DNA of 64,000 bases from contig PMDS01000097.1 in assembly GCA_003155655.1 (NCBI GenBank), positions 1-64,000 on the forward strand, given 5' to 3'. A program made the position numbers and the translations under genes. Source of the DNA: Melioribacter sp. Its GTDB lineage: Bacteria; Bacteroidota; Ignavibacteria; Ignavibacteriales; Melioribacteraceae. The notes under the pieces are model-generated. The model was not told the DNA's origin and did not search any database. It was given only the letters and a program-made list of their open reading frames with translations. Positions 47,833 to 57,277 of this stretch are shown here, piece by piece; positions within the stretch are counted from its first letter, which is position 1, and every line of letters starts with the position of its first letter.

Positions 47833-49719
47833 ATGAAGCTATCAATATCTAAAAAAGTTGGAGGGATAGTAGCGTTGAGTCTATTAGTTGCTATGACAAT
47901 AGCAATAATTGCTTTACTTTCAAATGAGAGAAGAGCAAAATTGAATTCAACAGATCAAAGTGTTCATTCACTTAGCCAAACTTTAATTAAGTCTATTACT
48001 TTTGATATGTCGCAAGGAATGACAGATGTTGGACCATATATAGAAAAAGTTAAAGACACGCCTGATTTGTCAGAGCTTCGTGTTACTCCAACCGATAAGA
48101 TTAAAAGCGGTTCGGAATCTAAGATGGATAAGATTGAATTAGACGTAGTAAATTTCAAGAAATCCAATTCATTATCAGAAAAATTTAATGACATTGATGT
48201 GTTTAGAACTGTTGAACCAATTTTAGCAAATGAAACTTGTAACAGTTGTCACGGGAGTAACAATGGGGATGTTCTTGCTGTAGTTAGTGTAAGATATAAC
48301 CTTACAAGCATGTATTCCGATTTATCAAACCAAAGTTTAATAGCAGTATCTATTGGAATCCTTGCAATTGTAATAAGTTTATTTATATCCATGTACTTTA
48401 TTAAGAAAAGGATTGTTGCTGATTTGGATAAAACAATTGAAAATATTCAAAAGTTGTCGGATGAAGAACAAGTTGATGAGTTAATTTTTAACAGACAAGA
48501 CGAAGTTGGTACGCTTGCAATTTCATTTAATAAAATGGCAAAAAACATTGAAAGCACTAAACAGACATTGAAAAATGAAAAGGACAGTATCAGCCAAAAA
48601 GTAGAAAATGCAATAACAGATAGTGAAAATCAGAAAAGATACTTGTCGCAAAGCATAGATAAAATATTAAATGAGATGAATAAGTTTGCCGAGGGTGATC
48701 TTAGTGTACAAATGGATGTACAGACAGAAGATGAAATTGGAAAGTTATATAAAGGTTTTAATATTGCTGTAGCCAACACTCATAAAATTATTTTTTCTGT
48801 GTTTGAAGCTGTACAAGCAACAGCAAGCGCCAGCAATGAAATATCAGCAAGTACTGAAGAAATGGCAGCAGGAGCACAAGAGCAAACTTCTCAAACAGCA
48901 GAAGTAGCCAGCGCTATTGAAGAGATGACAAAAACAATTATGGAAACTACCAAGAACTCAGCCTCTGCATCAGAAACAGCAAAAAATTCTGGTGCAATTG
49001 CAAAGGAAGGCGGAAAAGTTGTTGCAGAAACAATTCAAGGTATGATTAGAATTGCAGATGTAGTTAATAAATCGGCAGAAACGGTTAAAACACTTGGCAA
49101 GAGCAGTGACCAGATAGGCGAGATAATTCAGGTAATAGATGACATAGCAGACCAAACCAACTTACTTGCACTAAATGCAGCCATAGAAGCAGCCCGTGCA
49201 GGAGAACAGGGACGCGGATTTGCAGTAGTAGCAGATGAAGTAAGAAAACTGGCAGAACGCACAACCAAGGCAACCAAAGAAATAGCCTCAATGATAAAAC
49301 AGATACAGAAAGATACAAAAGGTGCAGTCGCTTCAATGGAAGAAGGAACGAAAGAAGTAGAGAATGGAAAACACCTGGCAGATAAGGCTGGTGAATCTTT
49401 GAAACAGATCATAAAAGGAGCCGAAGAAGTAGTAGACATGTCTACGCAAGTAGCAGCGGCAAGCGAAGAGCAGTCAAGTGCAGCAGAACAAATAAGCAAA
49501 AATGTTGAGGCAATAAGCTACGTAACACAGGAACGCGCTTCAGGAATACAGCAGATTGCCCGTGCATCAGAAGATTTGAATAGGCTTACGGTAAATCTTC
49601 AAGATTTGATATCAAGATTTAAGATAGAAGAATCAAAGTCTGTCAATCAGCTAAATATTAGACCTAGTGTTAAAAGTAATCACTCAGTTCGTTCAAATGG
49701 AGTAATAGTTAAATCATAA
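47833..49719 (+). CDS. methyl-accepting chemotaxis protein 2 with periplasmic CxxCH haem motif
   Basis: A 628-residue receptor. TM1 about 10-29, periplasmic domain about 30-170, TM2 about 171-195, HAMP and linker about 196-320, signalling hairpin about 330-600 with tip [20 protein letters not shown]. The periplasmic part contains [13 protein letters not shown] (Cys136, Cys139, His140), a covalent c-type haem site, in a context like DUF3365/Tll0287-type haem sensors. It is therefore a candidate redox, oxygen or NO chemoreceptor. The tail ends [11 protein letters not shown] terminator follows. Its signalling-domain DNA is very similar to MCP 1. Confidence 0.92.
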   Translation: MKLSISKKVGGIVALSLLVAMTIAIIALLSNERRAKLNSTDQSVHSLSQTLIKSITFDMSQGMTDVGPYIEKVKDTPDLSELRVTPTDKIKSGSESKMDKIELDVVNFKKSNSLSEKFNDIDVFRTVEPILANETCNSCHGSNNGDVLAVVSVRYNLTSMYSDLSNQSLIAVSIGILAIVISLFISMYFIKKRIVADLDKTIENIQKLSDEEQVDELIFNRQDEVGTLAISFNKMAKNIESTKQTLKNEKDSISQKVENAITDSENQKRYLSQSIDKILNEMNKFAEGDLSVQMDVQTEDEIGKLYKGFNIAVANTHKIIFSVFEAVQATASASNEISASTEEMAAGAQEQTSQTAEVASAIEEMTKTIMETTKNSASASETAKNSGAIAKEGGKVVAETIQGMIRIADVVNKSAETVKTLGKSSDQIGEIIQVIDDIADQTNLLALNAAIEAARAGEQGRGFAVVADEVRKLAERTTKATKEIASMIKQIQKDTKGAVASMEEGTKEVENGKHLADKAGESLKQIIKGAEEVVDMSTQVAAASEEQSSAAEQISKNVEAISYVTQERASGIQQIARASEDLNRLTVNLQDLISRFKIEESKSVNQLNIRPSVKSNHSVRSNGVIVKS

Positions 49720-49728
49720 TTGATTAAT

Positions 49729-49764
49729 GGGGAAGATGCTGCGGCATCTTCTCCTTTATATTTG
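49729..49764 (+). terminator. terminator after MCP 2
   Basis: GGGGAAGATGC and GCATCTTCTCC pair over 11 bp (one G-T) around TGCG, followed by TTTATATTT. Confidence 0.8.
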
Positions 49765-49837
49765 TAAGAAAACATCCTCAAAGCATCTCAAACCCCATTT
49801 TCAATTAAAAATTGTAGTATAAACGAAATTATTTATT

Positions 49838-49863
49838 TAAAAATCTCACAAAATATTCGATAA
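49838..49863 (+). promoter_or_regulatory. sigma28-like promoter candidate before cheW3
   Basis: TAAA (49838-49841), 14 bp, TTCGATAA (49856-49863), 29 bp before the cheW3 ATG; almost the same distance as the stronger cheW1 site. Spacing is one base short. Confidence 0.45.
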
Positions 49864-49892
49864 TATTTAAAGGAATACAATAGGAGAGTTCT

Positions 49893-50378
49893 ATGTCCAA
49901 CATACAGGATCGTAAAGCAGAAACAGGTGAAATCTTGCAACTTGTAAGTTTTAAGATTGGCAATGAAGAATTTGGTGTGAACATACTTAATGTTCAAGAA
50001 ATAAATAAAATGACGCAAATAACTAAGGTGCCAAATGCACCTGAATTTGTAGAAGGTGTTATAAACTTACGCGGAAGAGTAATACCGGTAATAAATTTAC
50101 GCACGCGCTTAAAACTAGAGAAGAAAGAGCCTGATAAGGATACACGCATAATAGTAGTCGATATAGAAAAGAACACAGTTGGATTTATAGTAGATGGAGT
50201 TAGTGAAGTATTACGTATACCGGTAAGTATAACCGAACCACCTCCGGAAATAGTAGCAGGAGTAGATTCAGAATTTATTAAATCAGTAGGAAAGCTGGAA
50301 GACCGTCTACTAATTTTAATTGATCTTGATAAAATTCTTACAGTTACAGAAAAAACAAAACTTAATTCAATGGTCTAA
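49893..50378 (+). CDS. cheW: CheW coupling protein, paralogue 3
   Basis: A 161-residue CheW almost identical to paralogue 1: both share [20 protein letters not shown]-type starts, [20 protein letters not shown] and [16 protein letters not shown]. Differences cluster in the first dozen and last ten codons. GGAGAG lies 7 nt before the ATG. A sigma28-like box is 29 bp upstream. The high DNA identity over about 430 bp points to a recent duplication or gene conversion. Confidence 0.95.
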   Translation: MSNIQDRKAETGEILQLVSFKIGNEEFGVNILNVQEINKMTQITKVPNAPEFVEGVINLRGRVIPVINLRTRLKLEKKEPDKDTRIIVVDIEKNTVGFIVDGVSEVLRIPVSITEPPPEIVAGVDSEFIKSVGKLEDRLLILIDLDKILTVTEKTKLNSMV

Positions 50379-50540
50379 TAATAATTTCTTCAAACCTGGC
50401 AGTTTTTTTGTGGTTAAAAAGAAGTCACATAGTTGAATATATAAAAGAGGCTTGTAATTAAAATAAGTGGCTTAATATTCAGTTAAATTTTACGATTATA
50501 AACCATAATGATAATGAAAAAACAAATATTGAGGGTAAAA

Positions 50541-50951
50541 ATGAAATTGCGATTAGATTTCAGTTTAATCTTTTTATTCATTTTCTTTTTTTCGCTGTTT
50601 TTTTTAATGGTAAGCGAAACAAAGCCTAAAAACCTTGTGCCGGGTGAAGAAGAATACCTTGTTGCCGTGGATAAGATGCCTGCTCCTGTAGGTGGAGTTG
50701 ATGCTATCATGAAAAAAATTACTTATCCTAGCACTGCTCAAAAAAATGGAGTCCAGGGTAAAGTTTATGTACTTGTTTATATTAATGAAAAGGGTGAAGT
50801 AGATGATGTCAAAGTTGTAAAAGGAATAGGTGCAGGGTGTGACGAAGAAGCAGCTAATACAATAAGGAAATCTAAATTTACACCCGGTATGAATAACGGA
50901 GTAGCAGTAAAAACAAAATTTTCTTTAGCCATTACTTTTAAAATGTCTTAA
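50541..50951 (+). CDS. small TonB C-terminal-domain protein
   Basis: A ~136-residue protein: one N-terminal membrane helix (about 9-28, very Phe-rich) then a TonB_C-type domain (about 50-135) with ITYPSTAQKNGVQGKVYVLV, NEKGEVDDVKVVKGIGAGCD and AANTIRKSKFTPGMNNGV. There is no Pro-rich spacer, so it is too short to span the periplasm like classical TonB. ATG at 50541 is chosen because GAGGG lies 5-9 nt before it; ATGs at 50508 and 50514 are in frame. It sits between cheW3 and MCP 3, 10 bp before the latter. Role unknown. Confidence 0.8.
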   Translation: MKLRLDFSLIFLFIFFFSLFFLMVSETKPKNLVPGEEEYLVAVDKMPAPVGGVDAIMKKITYPSTAQKNGVQGKVYVLVYINEKGEVDDVKVVKGIGAGCDEEAANTIRKSKFTPGMNNGVAVKTKFSLAITFKMS

Positions 50952-50961
50952 AAGGACTTAG

Positions 50962-53079
50962 ATGAGGTTTAGAATGAAAAAATTTAATGATATTACTATT
51001 GTCAGGAAAATTCAGTCAGGTTTCTTACTTATTGCTGTAGTTTCAACTATTATTGCTCTTGAATCTTTTGTGCAAATGAACAAGGCAGAAAATCAAAAGA
51101 ATAATTTGCTTAATGATTTTATCCAGCCGGAAAATTATATCCAGGATCTAAATAAAAAATTCCAGCACATTCAATTTACGTTAATGAAATTTTCCGTACC
51201 GGGATTTGAAGCCGACATTTCAAAAAATATGAAAGCAATTAATTCTGAAAAAGCCGCCGTTGATAGTATTTTCAAATATCTTGAGACAAAAGATTTTAAC
51301 GCACAGGCAAAAGCAAATATTGCTGAAATCAAAAAAATATGGGGGAACTACAAAACTGTAGTTGTTGATGCAATCTTGAGCGCAGGTATAATGAAAGACT
51401 ATGAAATGGCTTCAGTTATTACAACAACTTCGGGTGAAGAGATTTCAATACAAATAGGTAACAAATTTGACGAGGTAGATAAATATCTACACGTTAATGA
51501 AAACTCTTTAACAGAAACTATGTCCAGCGAATTGTCTTCCAGTAAGATTATGATTGGTATTGGAGTGTTGATTGGAATTATTGTTGCAGGTATTGGGCTG
51601 TTTTTTATTGCCCCTGCAATAACAAAACCGATTAAAGAGTTTAAACAAACAATGCAAAGCTTTTCATTGGGAAATTTTAATGTCAATTTAAAAGTAGATT
51701 CTAAAGATGAATTTGGTCAGATGAAAGATATGCTGATTCAGTTCCGCGACACTCAAATTGAAAAAGTGAAAGCTGCTGAAGATATTTCGAGCGGGATTTT
51801 TAATAAAGTTAGAGCAGCTTCAGCTGAAGACGAATTAGCTATTTGTTTCAATAAAGAAATTGAAACAATACAAGATCTTACAATAGAAATCCGCCAGTTG
51901 ACTGATGCAACGTCTAACGGTGATCTTTCAGTTAGAGGCAATGCTGAAAAATTTGACGGAGGATTTAAAGAGATTATTGTTGGTATTAATAAAACATTGG
52001 ATACTGTGTTAAGTCCTATTAATGAAGGCACCGAAGCTCTTTCTGTTATGGCAACCGGCGATCTAACAACAAGAGTGAAAGGGAATTATAAGGGCGATCA
52101 CCTATTAATAAAAAACAGTATAAATAAAGTTGCAGAATCATTAAGTCTTGCGCTGGTTGAGGTTGGTGAATCAATTTCTGCAACAGCAAGCGCAGCAAAT
52201 CAAATCTCTTCCAGCAGTGAAGAAATGGCAGCAGGTGCTCAAGAACAAAGCACTCAAACTGCCGAAATTGCATCCTCCATTGAAGAGATGACCAAAACTA
52301 TTATGGATAACACAAAGAATGCTTCATTTGCTGCTCAGACTGCTAAACATGCCGGTGAAAAAGCAAAGAGCGGTGGCAATGTTGTAGAACAGACTATAGA
52401 AGGCATGAATAGAATAAGTCATGTTGTTGAAAAATCTGCAAATACGGTATTTAAACTCGGGCAGAACAGCGATAAGATTGGGGAAATTATTCAGGTCATT
52501 GACGATATAGCTGATCAAACAAATTTACTTGCACTAAATGCCGCTATTGAAGCTGCACGTGCTGGAGATCAGGGCAGAGGATTTGCTGTTGTAGCTGATG
52601 AAGTACGGAAATTGGCTGAACGTACTACCAAGGCCACAAAAGAAATTGCAATGATGATTAAACAAATCCAGATTGATACAAACGAAGCAGTAGTTTCAAT
52701 GAAAGAAGGAACAAATGAGGTTGAAAAAGGAAAACTTTTAGCTAATGAAGCTGGAAATATGCTAAAAGAAATAATTGAAGTTGCCCAAAAAGTTACTGAT
52801 ACAGTTACACAAGTTGCCGCCGCCAGCGAAGAACAATCTAATGCAGCCGAGCAGATTAGCAGGAATATTGAAGGTATTAGTAACGTTACACAAGAAAGTG
52901 CAAGTGGTATTCAACAAATAGCACATGCTTCTGAAGATTTGAACAGATTAACAATAAACTTGCAAGACCTAATCCAACGTTTTAAAGTGGATAATTCTAT
53001 AGAAAATCTGAAACATCGTTATGCGCCTGAAAAAAGCACATTAGCTGTAAGAACAAATGGAGTAATAGTAAAATCCTAA
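50962..53079 (+). CDS. methyl-accepting chemotaxis protein 3
   Basis: A 705-residue receptor. TM1 about 17-36, periplasmic four-helix-type domain about 37-190, TM2 about 195-218, HAMP about 219-270, extra HAMP-like modules about 300-420 ([30 protein letters not shown]), signalling hairpin about 420-680 with tip [20 protein letters not shown]. The tail ends [13 protein letters not shown] is more diverged from MCP 1 and 2 than those two are from each other. AAGGA lies 7 nt before ATG 50962; ATG 50974 is also possible. Co-transcribed with the TonB-domain gene. Confidence 0.93.
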   Translation: MRFRMKKFNDITIVRKIQSGFLLIAVVSTIIALESFVQMNKAENQKNNLLNDFIQPENYIQDLNKKFQHIQFTLMKFSVPGFEADISKNMKAINSEKAAVDSIFKYLETKDFNAQAKANIAEIKKIWGNYKTVVVDAILSAGIMKDYEMASVITTTSGEEISIQIGNKFDEVDKYLHVNENSLTETMSSELSSSKIMIGIGVLIGIIVAGIGLFFIAPAITKPIKEFKQTMQSFSLGNFNVNLKVDSKDEFGQMKDMLIQFRDTQIEKVKAAEDISSGIFNKVRAASAEDELAICFNKEIETIQDLTIEIRQLTDATSNGDLSVRGNAEKFDGGFKEIIVGINKTLDTVLSPINEGTEALSVMATGDLTTRVKGNYKGDHLLIKNSINKVAESLSLALVEVGESISATASAANQISSSSEEMAAGAQEQSTQTAEIASSIEEMTKTIMDNTKNASFAAQTAKHAGEKAKSGGNVVEQTIEGMNRISHVVEKSANTVFKLGQNSDKIGEIIQVIDDIADQTNLLALNAAIEAARAGDQGRGFAVVADEVRKLAERTTKATKEIAMMIKQIQIDTNEAVVSMKEGTNEVEKGKLLANEAGNMLKEIIEVAQKVTDTVTQVAAASEEQSNAAEQISRNIEGISNVTQESASGIQQIAHASEDLNRLTINLQDLIQRFKVDNSIENLKHRYAPEKSTLAVRTNGVIVKS

Positions 53080-53091
53080 TTTTCTAATAGC

Positions 53092-53113
53092 GGGGAGATA
53101 GAAATATCTCTCC
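53092..53113 (+). terminator. hairpin after MCP 3
   Basis: GGGGAGATA-GAAA-TATCTCTCC: 9-bp stem with a GAAA tetraloop, but no T-run follows, so termination strength is uncertain. Confidence 0.5.
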
Positions 53114-53127
53114 ACTAACTGTACATA

Positions 53128-53205
53128 TTTAGCCAATCTGTCATATAACTACACATTTCTTGCTATAATGGCTTTTAATAGCCATTCTTCCAGTGGCATA
53201 TTTTT
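53128..53205 (+). promoter_or_regulatory. leader of the NtrB/NtrC-like pair with blocks shared with the flgB leader
   Basis: TTTAGCCAATCT (53128-53139), CATTTCTTGCTA (53154-53165) and TGGCATATTTTTGG (53194-53207) recur as TTTAGCCAATCT, CATTTATTGCTA and TGGCATTTCTTTTGG before flgB. The second-to-third block gap is 28 bp here and 27 bp there. A palindrome AATGGCT-TTTAAT-AGCCATT (53167-53186) lies between blocks two and three in this copy only. The third block resembles a sigma54 -24 element with a poor -12. Confidence 0.5.
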
Positions 53206-53370
53206 GGTGTTTACCTAATCTTTGGGAAATAAATTGTATTGAAATTATTTTGCAATAAAACAATTTATTCTTTTTGCAGGTGGGCAGAATCAAAAAATAA
53301 TAATCACTCCATCAACTAAAATTTTCTATTTTTACTTTTATTATATTGAGTAAAAGGCAAATAGGAATCA

Positions 53371-54069
53371 ATGATGCACGATTATGTCCAGGAAAATAAA
53401 TTATTGCTTTTAGGAAAATTGACTGCAGGGTTAGTTCATGAAATTAGAAACCCGCTATCGGCAATTAAGCTTAATCTTGACTATATGATAATGGCTCAGG
53501 ATGATCTGCCAAATGACATTAAAGAGATTGTAAATGAATCCCTTGATGCATTCGAGCAAGTAAATTTTTTAATAGAAGATGTTCTTGATTTTACTCGTAA
53601 ACCAACAGATAAAGTTCACCAGGTTTCAATTAATGTTCTAACTCAACGCTGTCTAAAAATAATTTCTACAACTGCACGTAATAAAGGCGTTATCATTGAA
53701 CAGGAAATGGGGGAAAACATTCCTTTGTTAAATGTGAATAAACATAAATTGATGCAGATTTTCTTAAACCTGATTAATAACGCACTTGATGCCTCTCAAG
53801 AAAAAAGCAAAGTGATAATTCGTTCATACAGTCAGTATCTTGGTAATTCAGATTTTATAGTCTGGCAAGTACAGGATTATGGAGCAGGAATTAAAGCAGA
53901 AGATAAAGAAAAAATCTTAAACGGATTTTATACTACCAAAAGTCAAGGGCACGGTATTGGCCTTAGTGTATGTAAAATGCTTGTAGATCAACTTAAAGCT
54001 GAAATGTTCTTTGAATCTGAGTTGGGTAAGGGAACAACTTTTTCTGTTAAGTTCACATTGAACAAATAA
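53371..54069 (+). CDS. sensorless NtrB-like histidine kinase
   Basis: A 232-residue soluble kinase with almost no N-terminal input. KLTAGLVHEIRNPLSAIKLN (His23) is the HisKA site of the NtrB/AtoS type, and the HATPase has LINNALDASQEKSK, VQDYGAGIKAED and GHGIGLSVCKMLVDQ. Like flagellar kinases such as FlgS, it would sense a cytoplasmic state or partner rather than an external ligand. A sigma54 activator starts 20 bp downstream, so the two form a cognate pair placed just ahead of the chemotaxis and flagellar genes. Confidence 0.9.
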   Translation: MMHDYVQENKLLLLGKLTAGLVHEIRNPLSAIKLNLDYMIMAQDDLPNDIKEIVNESLDAFEQVNFLIEDVLDFTRKPTDKVHQVSINVLTQRCLKIISTTARNKGVIIEQEMGENIPLLNVNKHKLMQIFLNLINNALDASQEKSKVIIRSYSQYLGNSDFIVWQVQDYGAGIKAEDKEKILNGFYTTKSQGHGIGLSVCKMLVDQLKAEMFFESELGKGTTFSVKFTLNK

Positions 54070-54089
54070 ATATTTAAATTAAACTAAAA

Positions 54090-55496
54090 ATGCGAATGAA
54101 TATGACTAATAAGATATTAATTATTGATGACGATGATCTCGTTTCGGCCTCATTAAAAAAAGTTCTTATTAAAATAGGCTATGATGTTACCAACTGCTTA
54201 AATGCAGGTGAAGCTGAAGATATAGTAAAACAATTTCAGCCGGATGTTATACTCCTTGATATTTACTTAACCACGCATAATGGAATTGATATTCTTCGCT
54301 CACTCAAAAAAAAATATACAGCAATTCCTGTTATAATGATAACCGGATATGCTGATGTAAAAATTGCTGTAACTGCAATCAAAGCTGGAGCATTCGATTT
54401 TCTTCTAAAACCAATTGACTTAGAACAATTAAAATTTGTACTTGAAAAAGCTATTGAGAACCTGCGCCTCAAATCAGAAGTAACAAAGCTATCTTTTCTT
54501 TTAGAAGATAATGCACTCACTAAGGAATATTTTGGAAAGAGCTCAAAAATCCAACGCATTGTAGCTTCGGTTGAAAAACTTGCTAAGAGTTCCGATACAA
54601 CAATTCTTCTTGAAGGGGAAAGCGGCACCGGAAAAGAAGTTTTTGCCCGATTTATTCATCAGCAAAGCCCAAGAAATAAAGCTCCATTTATCACTATTAA
54701 CTGCGCCACCATTCCAAAAGATTTGGCAGAAAGTGAATTTTTTGGACATGAGAAAGGCGCTTTTACTGGCGCATCCCTAAAGACAAAACTTGGTAAGTTT
54801 GAACTTGCTGATGGCGGTACGATATTGTTGGATGAAATTGGAGAACTGACTTTGGACCTGCAAGTGAAACTTTTACGCGTTCTTCAGGAAAGAAAATTTT
54901 ACAGACTTGGGGGAGAGAAAGAAATTGCTGTCAACGTTCGAGTTCTTGCCGCAACCAATAGAAATCTTGAAGAAGAAGTAAACAGAGGCTCATTCAGAGA
55001 GGATTTATATTACCGCCTTAATGTTGCAAAAATAAGTATTCCTCCTTTAAGAGAAAGGAAGGAAGATATTATTAATATAGCATTATCTTTCGTAAACGAG
55101 TTTTCTCAAAAATTGGGGAAGGAAATTATCGGAATTGATGTAGCCGGAACTGATCTTTTACGTAACTACAACTGGAAAGGAAATATAAGAGAATTGAGGA
55201 ATGTAATTGAACGAGTAATTATTCTTGCGGAGGATGAAAAAGAATTAAGTGATCATCATTTTTCATTTTTAGTTAGCAGTAAAGATATTATTGAAAGTGA
55301 AGAAGACAAATTCATCCTTCAAATACCCTCAAAAGGTATTAAAATAGATCTTGTTCTAAGAACTCTAATTCAAAAAACATTGAAAATTACTAACGGCAAC
55401 CAGGTCAAAGCGGCTAAAGTTCTTGGACTTTCACGTTCAAAATTACGATATCGGATGGAACAACTTGGAATTGAAGTAACTAAAAATATCAATTAA
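54090..55496 (+). CDS. NtrC-family sigma54-dependent response regulator
   Basis: A 468-residue activator: receiver (about 5-120; [31 protein letters not shown]), AAA+ domain (about 148-385) with GESGTGKE Walker [17 protein letters not shown] (the sigma54-contacting GAFTGA loop), [12 protein letters not shown] Walker B and [18 protein letters not shown], then a Fis-type helix-turn-helix (about 425-465, [20 protein letters not shown]). It activates sigma54 promoters when phosphorylated by the adjacent kinase. By position it is a candidate flagellar master regulator of the FlgR type. Confidence 0.94.
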   Translation: MRMNMTNKILIIDDDDLVSASLKKVLIKIGYDVTNCLNAGEAEDIVKQFQPDVILLDIYLTTHNGIDILRSLKKKYTAIPVIMITGYADVKIAVTAIKAGAFDFLLKPIDLEQLKFVLEKAIENLRLKSEVTKLSFLLEDNALTKEYFGKSSKIQRIVASVEKLAKSSDTTILLEGESGTGKEVFARFIHQQSPRNKAPFITINCATIPKDLAESEFFGHEKGAFTGASLKTKLGKFELADGGTILLDEIGELTLDLQVKLLRVLQERKFYRLGGEKEIAVNVRVLAATNRNLEEEVNRGSFREDLYYRLNVAKISIPPLRERKEDIINIALSFVNEFSQKLGKEIIGIDVAGTDLLRNYNWKGNIRELRNVIERVIILAEDEKELSDHHFSFLVSSKDIIESEEDKFILQIPSKGIKIDLVLRTLIQKTLKITNGNQVKAAKVLGLSRSKLRYRMEQLGIEVTKNIN

Positions 55497-55869
55497 GTAA
55501 ATTCCGGAAATATTTCCAATTTTCCTTGAAAGACAAAAAATAAAACAAAGAAATCCAATTCATACTCCTACAAAAAAAGTCTTCAACTCTGCATTTTTAG
55601 ATTAATCATTTTGAATTATTTATCGATAATAAAAGTGTTATCGAATAATTTGCTCAAAGCTTAGTATCTAGGGAAAATGATAAAACTATATAAATGTAAT
55701 TCGGTTGTTATAACTACTATGGGTACGATGAATAATTCTTAGCATGTGGCTAATATTCAACATAGTCGTTTGTAATTATATATCATTGTCGGCAATTAAG
55801 ATTAAAAGTATGGGCACATTATTTGAAAGATTATCTAAACTATTTATAAATAATTGATGATTTATCGTT
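55497..55869. other. intergenic region before the chemotaxis operon
   Basis: 373 bp without a gene. It holds two TTATCGA motifs (about 55620 and 55638) and, 58 bp before the HEAT gene, GGGCAC-ATTAT-TTGAA (55812-55827), a weak sigma54-like element. No clear terminator for the NtrC-like gene. Confidence 0.4.
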
Positions 55870-57273
55870 ATGAAAGATAATTCAAATGAGAAAGAAATAA
55901 TGTTTACAACAATTAGATCAGATTCTGCAGATCAAAAAATTGAGTTAATAAACAAACTGAGCCAAGAAAATCTTGACGATAATTTGATTTCACCTTTGGC
56001 AAATCTGCTTTCTGATGATGATAAAGGGGTCCGCAATGCTGTAACAATGTTTATTAATGCAAACCGTAACCCAAAATTTCCTCAATTTATCGTTCCTTTT
56101 GTCGGATTTCACGATATCTCCGTAAGAAATCTTGCTGGTGAAATATTAATTAGTCTTGGTCCCTTATCTATTGAAGCGTTAACAGAATATAACCATGAAA
56201 ATAATGACGACAACATAAAATTTGTTGTTGATATTCTTGGTATGATTGGGGATCCAAGTGCTGCTATTTATACAATGAACATTCTAAGTACAGCAGAAAA
56301 TGATAATGTTATTCTTGCCTGCATTGAAACATTGGGAGATTTAAAATATGAAGGGGCAATTGAAATACTCATGCTTTTTTACGACAGAAATGAATTATAC
56401 AAACCAACAATTGTTGAAGCACTGGGTAAGATCGGTTCAAAAAGCTCATTAAGTTTTCTTACTGAAAAATTTGAGTCTGAAGATGAAGTAACAAAATATT
56501 CCATACTAGAAAGCTTTGGCAATATTGGAGATATTGATACGTATTTCTATTTATTGGAATTAGTAATTAATGTAAGCGGACCATTAATTCTCCCTCTTAT
56601 TACTTCCATTTCAGTGTTAAAAGAAAAATATGGACTTGATATACCTTACGATAATAGAATGAAAAGTTTATTGATGTATACAATGGCGGAGGGAACTCAT
56701 ACCCATAAAAAAATAGCGTTTAATCTTGTAGATGATTTCAATGATAAAGACATTTTATGCTCAAGCTTAAAACTTCTTGGTGATGACTATGAGCTTGATG
56801 AAATGATTAAATCCAAAATATTTAGAAATCCTGAATTTCTTTTTACCGAAATATCGAGAGTTATTCATCTAGATCAACCAAACATGCGTCACGTGTTAAA
56901 TCTCTTTTTACAGATTATTAATTACTGTAATGAATATCAAATTGAGCTCAATAATTCTGCCTTCGAAATCAGAAATATTGTTCATTCAGTTAGCGGACTG
57001 TTAAGTCATTCAGATGAAGAAGTAAGAAGAGCATCAATGGAAATTCTTTTCAATCTCGATGTAACCAGTGCCTTGCTTTTTACAGATACAATGGTAAATG
57101 ATGAAAACAGCTGGAATAGAATAAGACTCATTGAATTAGTTGAAAACATTAATGATCCGTCAGTTGAAAATATAGTTAGAAAATTTGCCGATGATGAGGA
57201 TGAAATGGTACGTGATAGGGCCTCTTTTGTGCTTAATTCAAGAATTAATCAGCTATCTACTAATACGAATTAA
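55870..57273 (+). CDS. HEAT-repeat protein heading the chemotaxis operon
   Basis: A 467-residue soluble, all-helical protein built from about ten HEAT-like repeats; repeated elements include LANLLSDDDKGVRNAVTMFI, IVEALGKIGSKSSLSFLTEK, ILESFGNIGDIDTYFYLLEL and VRRASMEILFNLDVTSALLF. HEAT solenoids are protein-binding scaffolds. The stop is only 4 bp before cheR, so it is part of the che operon and may bind CheR, a receptor or the flagellar switch. I do not recognise a named family. No signal peptide or membrane helix. Confidence 0.78.
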   Translation: MKDNSNEKEIMFTTIRSDSADQKIELINKLSQENLDDNLISPLANLLSDDDKGVRNAVTMFINANRNPKFPQFIVPFVGFHDISVRNLAGEILISLGPLSIEALTEYNHENNDDNIKFVVDILGMIGDPSAAIYTMNILSTAENDNVILACIETLGDLKYEGAIEILMLFYDRNELYKPTIVEALGKIGSKSSLSFLTEKFESEDEVTKYSILESFGNIGDIDTYFYLLELVINVSGPLILPLITSISVLKEKYGLDIPYDNRMKSLLMYTMAEGTHTHKKIAFNLVDDFNDKDILCSSLKLLGDDYELDEMIKSKIFRNPEFLFTEISRVIHLDQPNMRHVLNLFLQIINYCNEYQIELNNSAFEIRNIVHSVSGLLSHSDEEVRRASMEILFNLDVTSALLFTDTMVNDENSWNRIRLIELVENINDPSVENIVRKFADDEDEMVRDRASFVLNSRINQLSTNTN

Positions 57274-57277
57274 CATT

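Noticed and set aside
47964-49499. Several antisense open frames inside the haem MCP gene (up to 123 codons)
   Set aside because: They arise from the biased codons of the MCP hairpin and recur antisense in MCP1; no start sites or domains support them.
57185-57277. Longer CheR start
   Set aside because: The added 31 residues overlap the HEAT gene in another frame and do not look like CheR; ATG 57278 gives normal family length.
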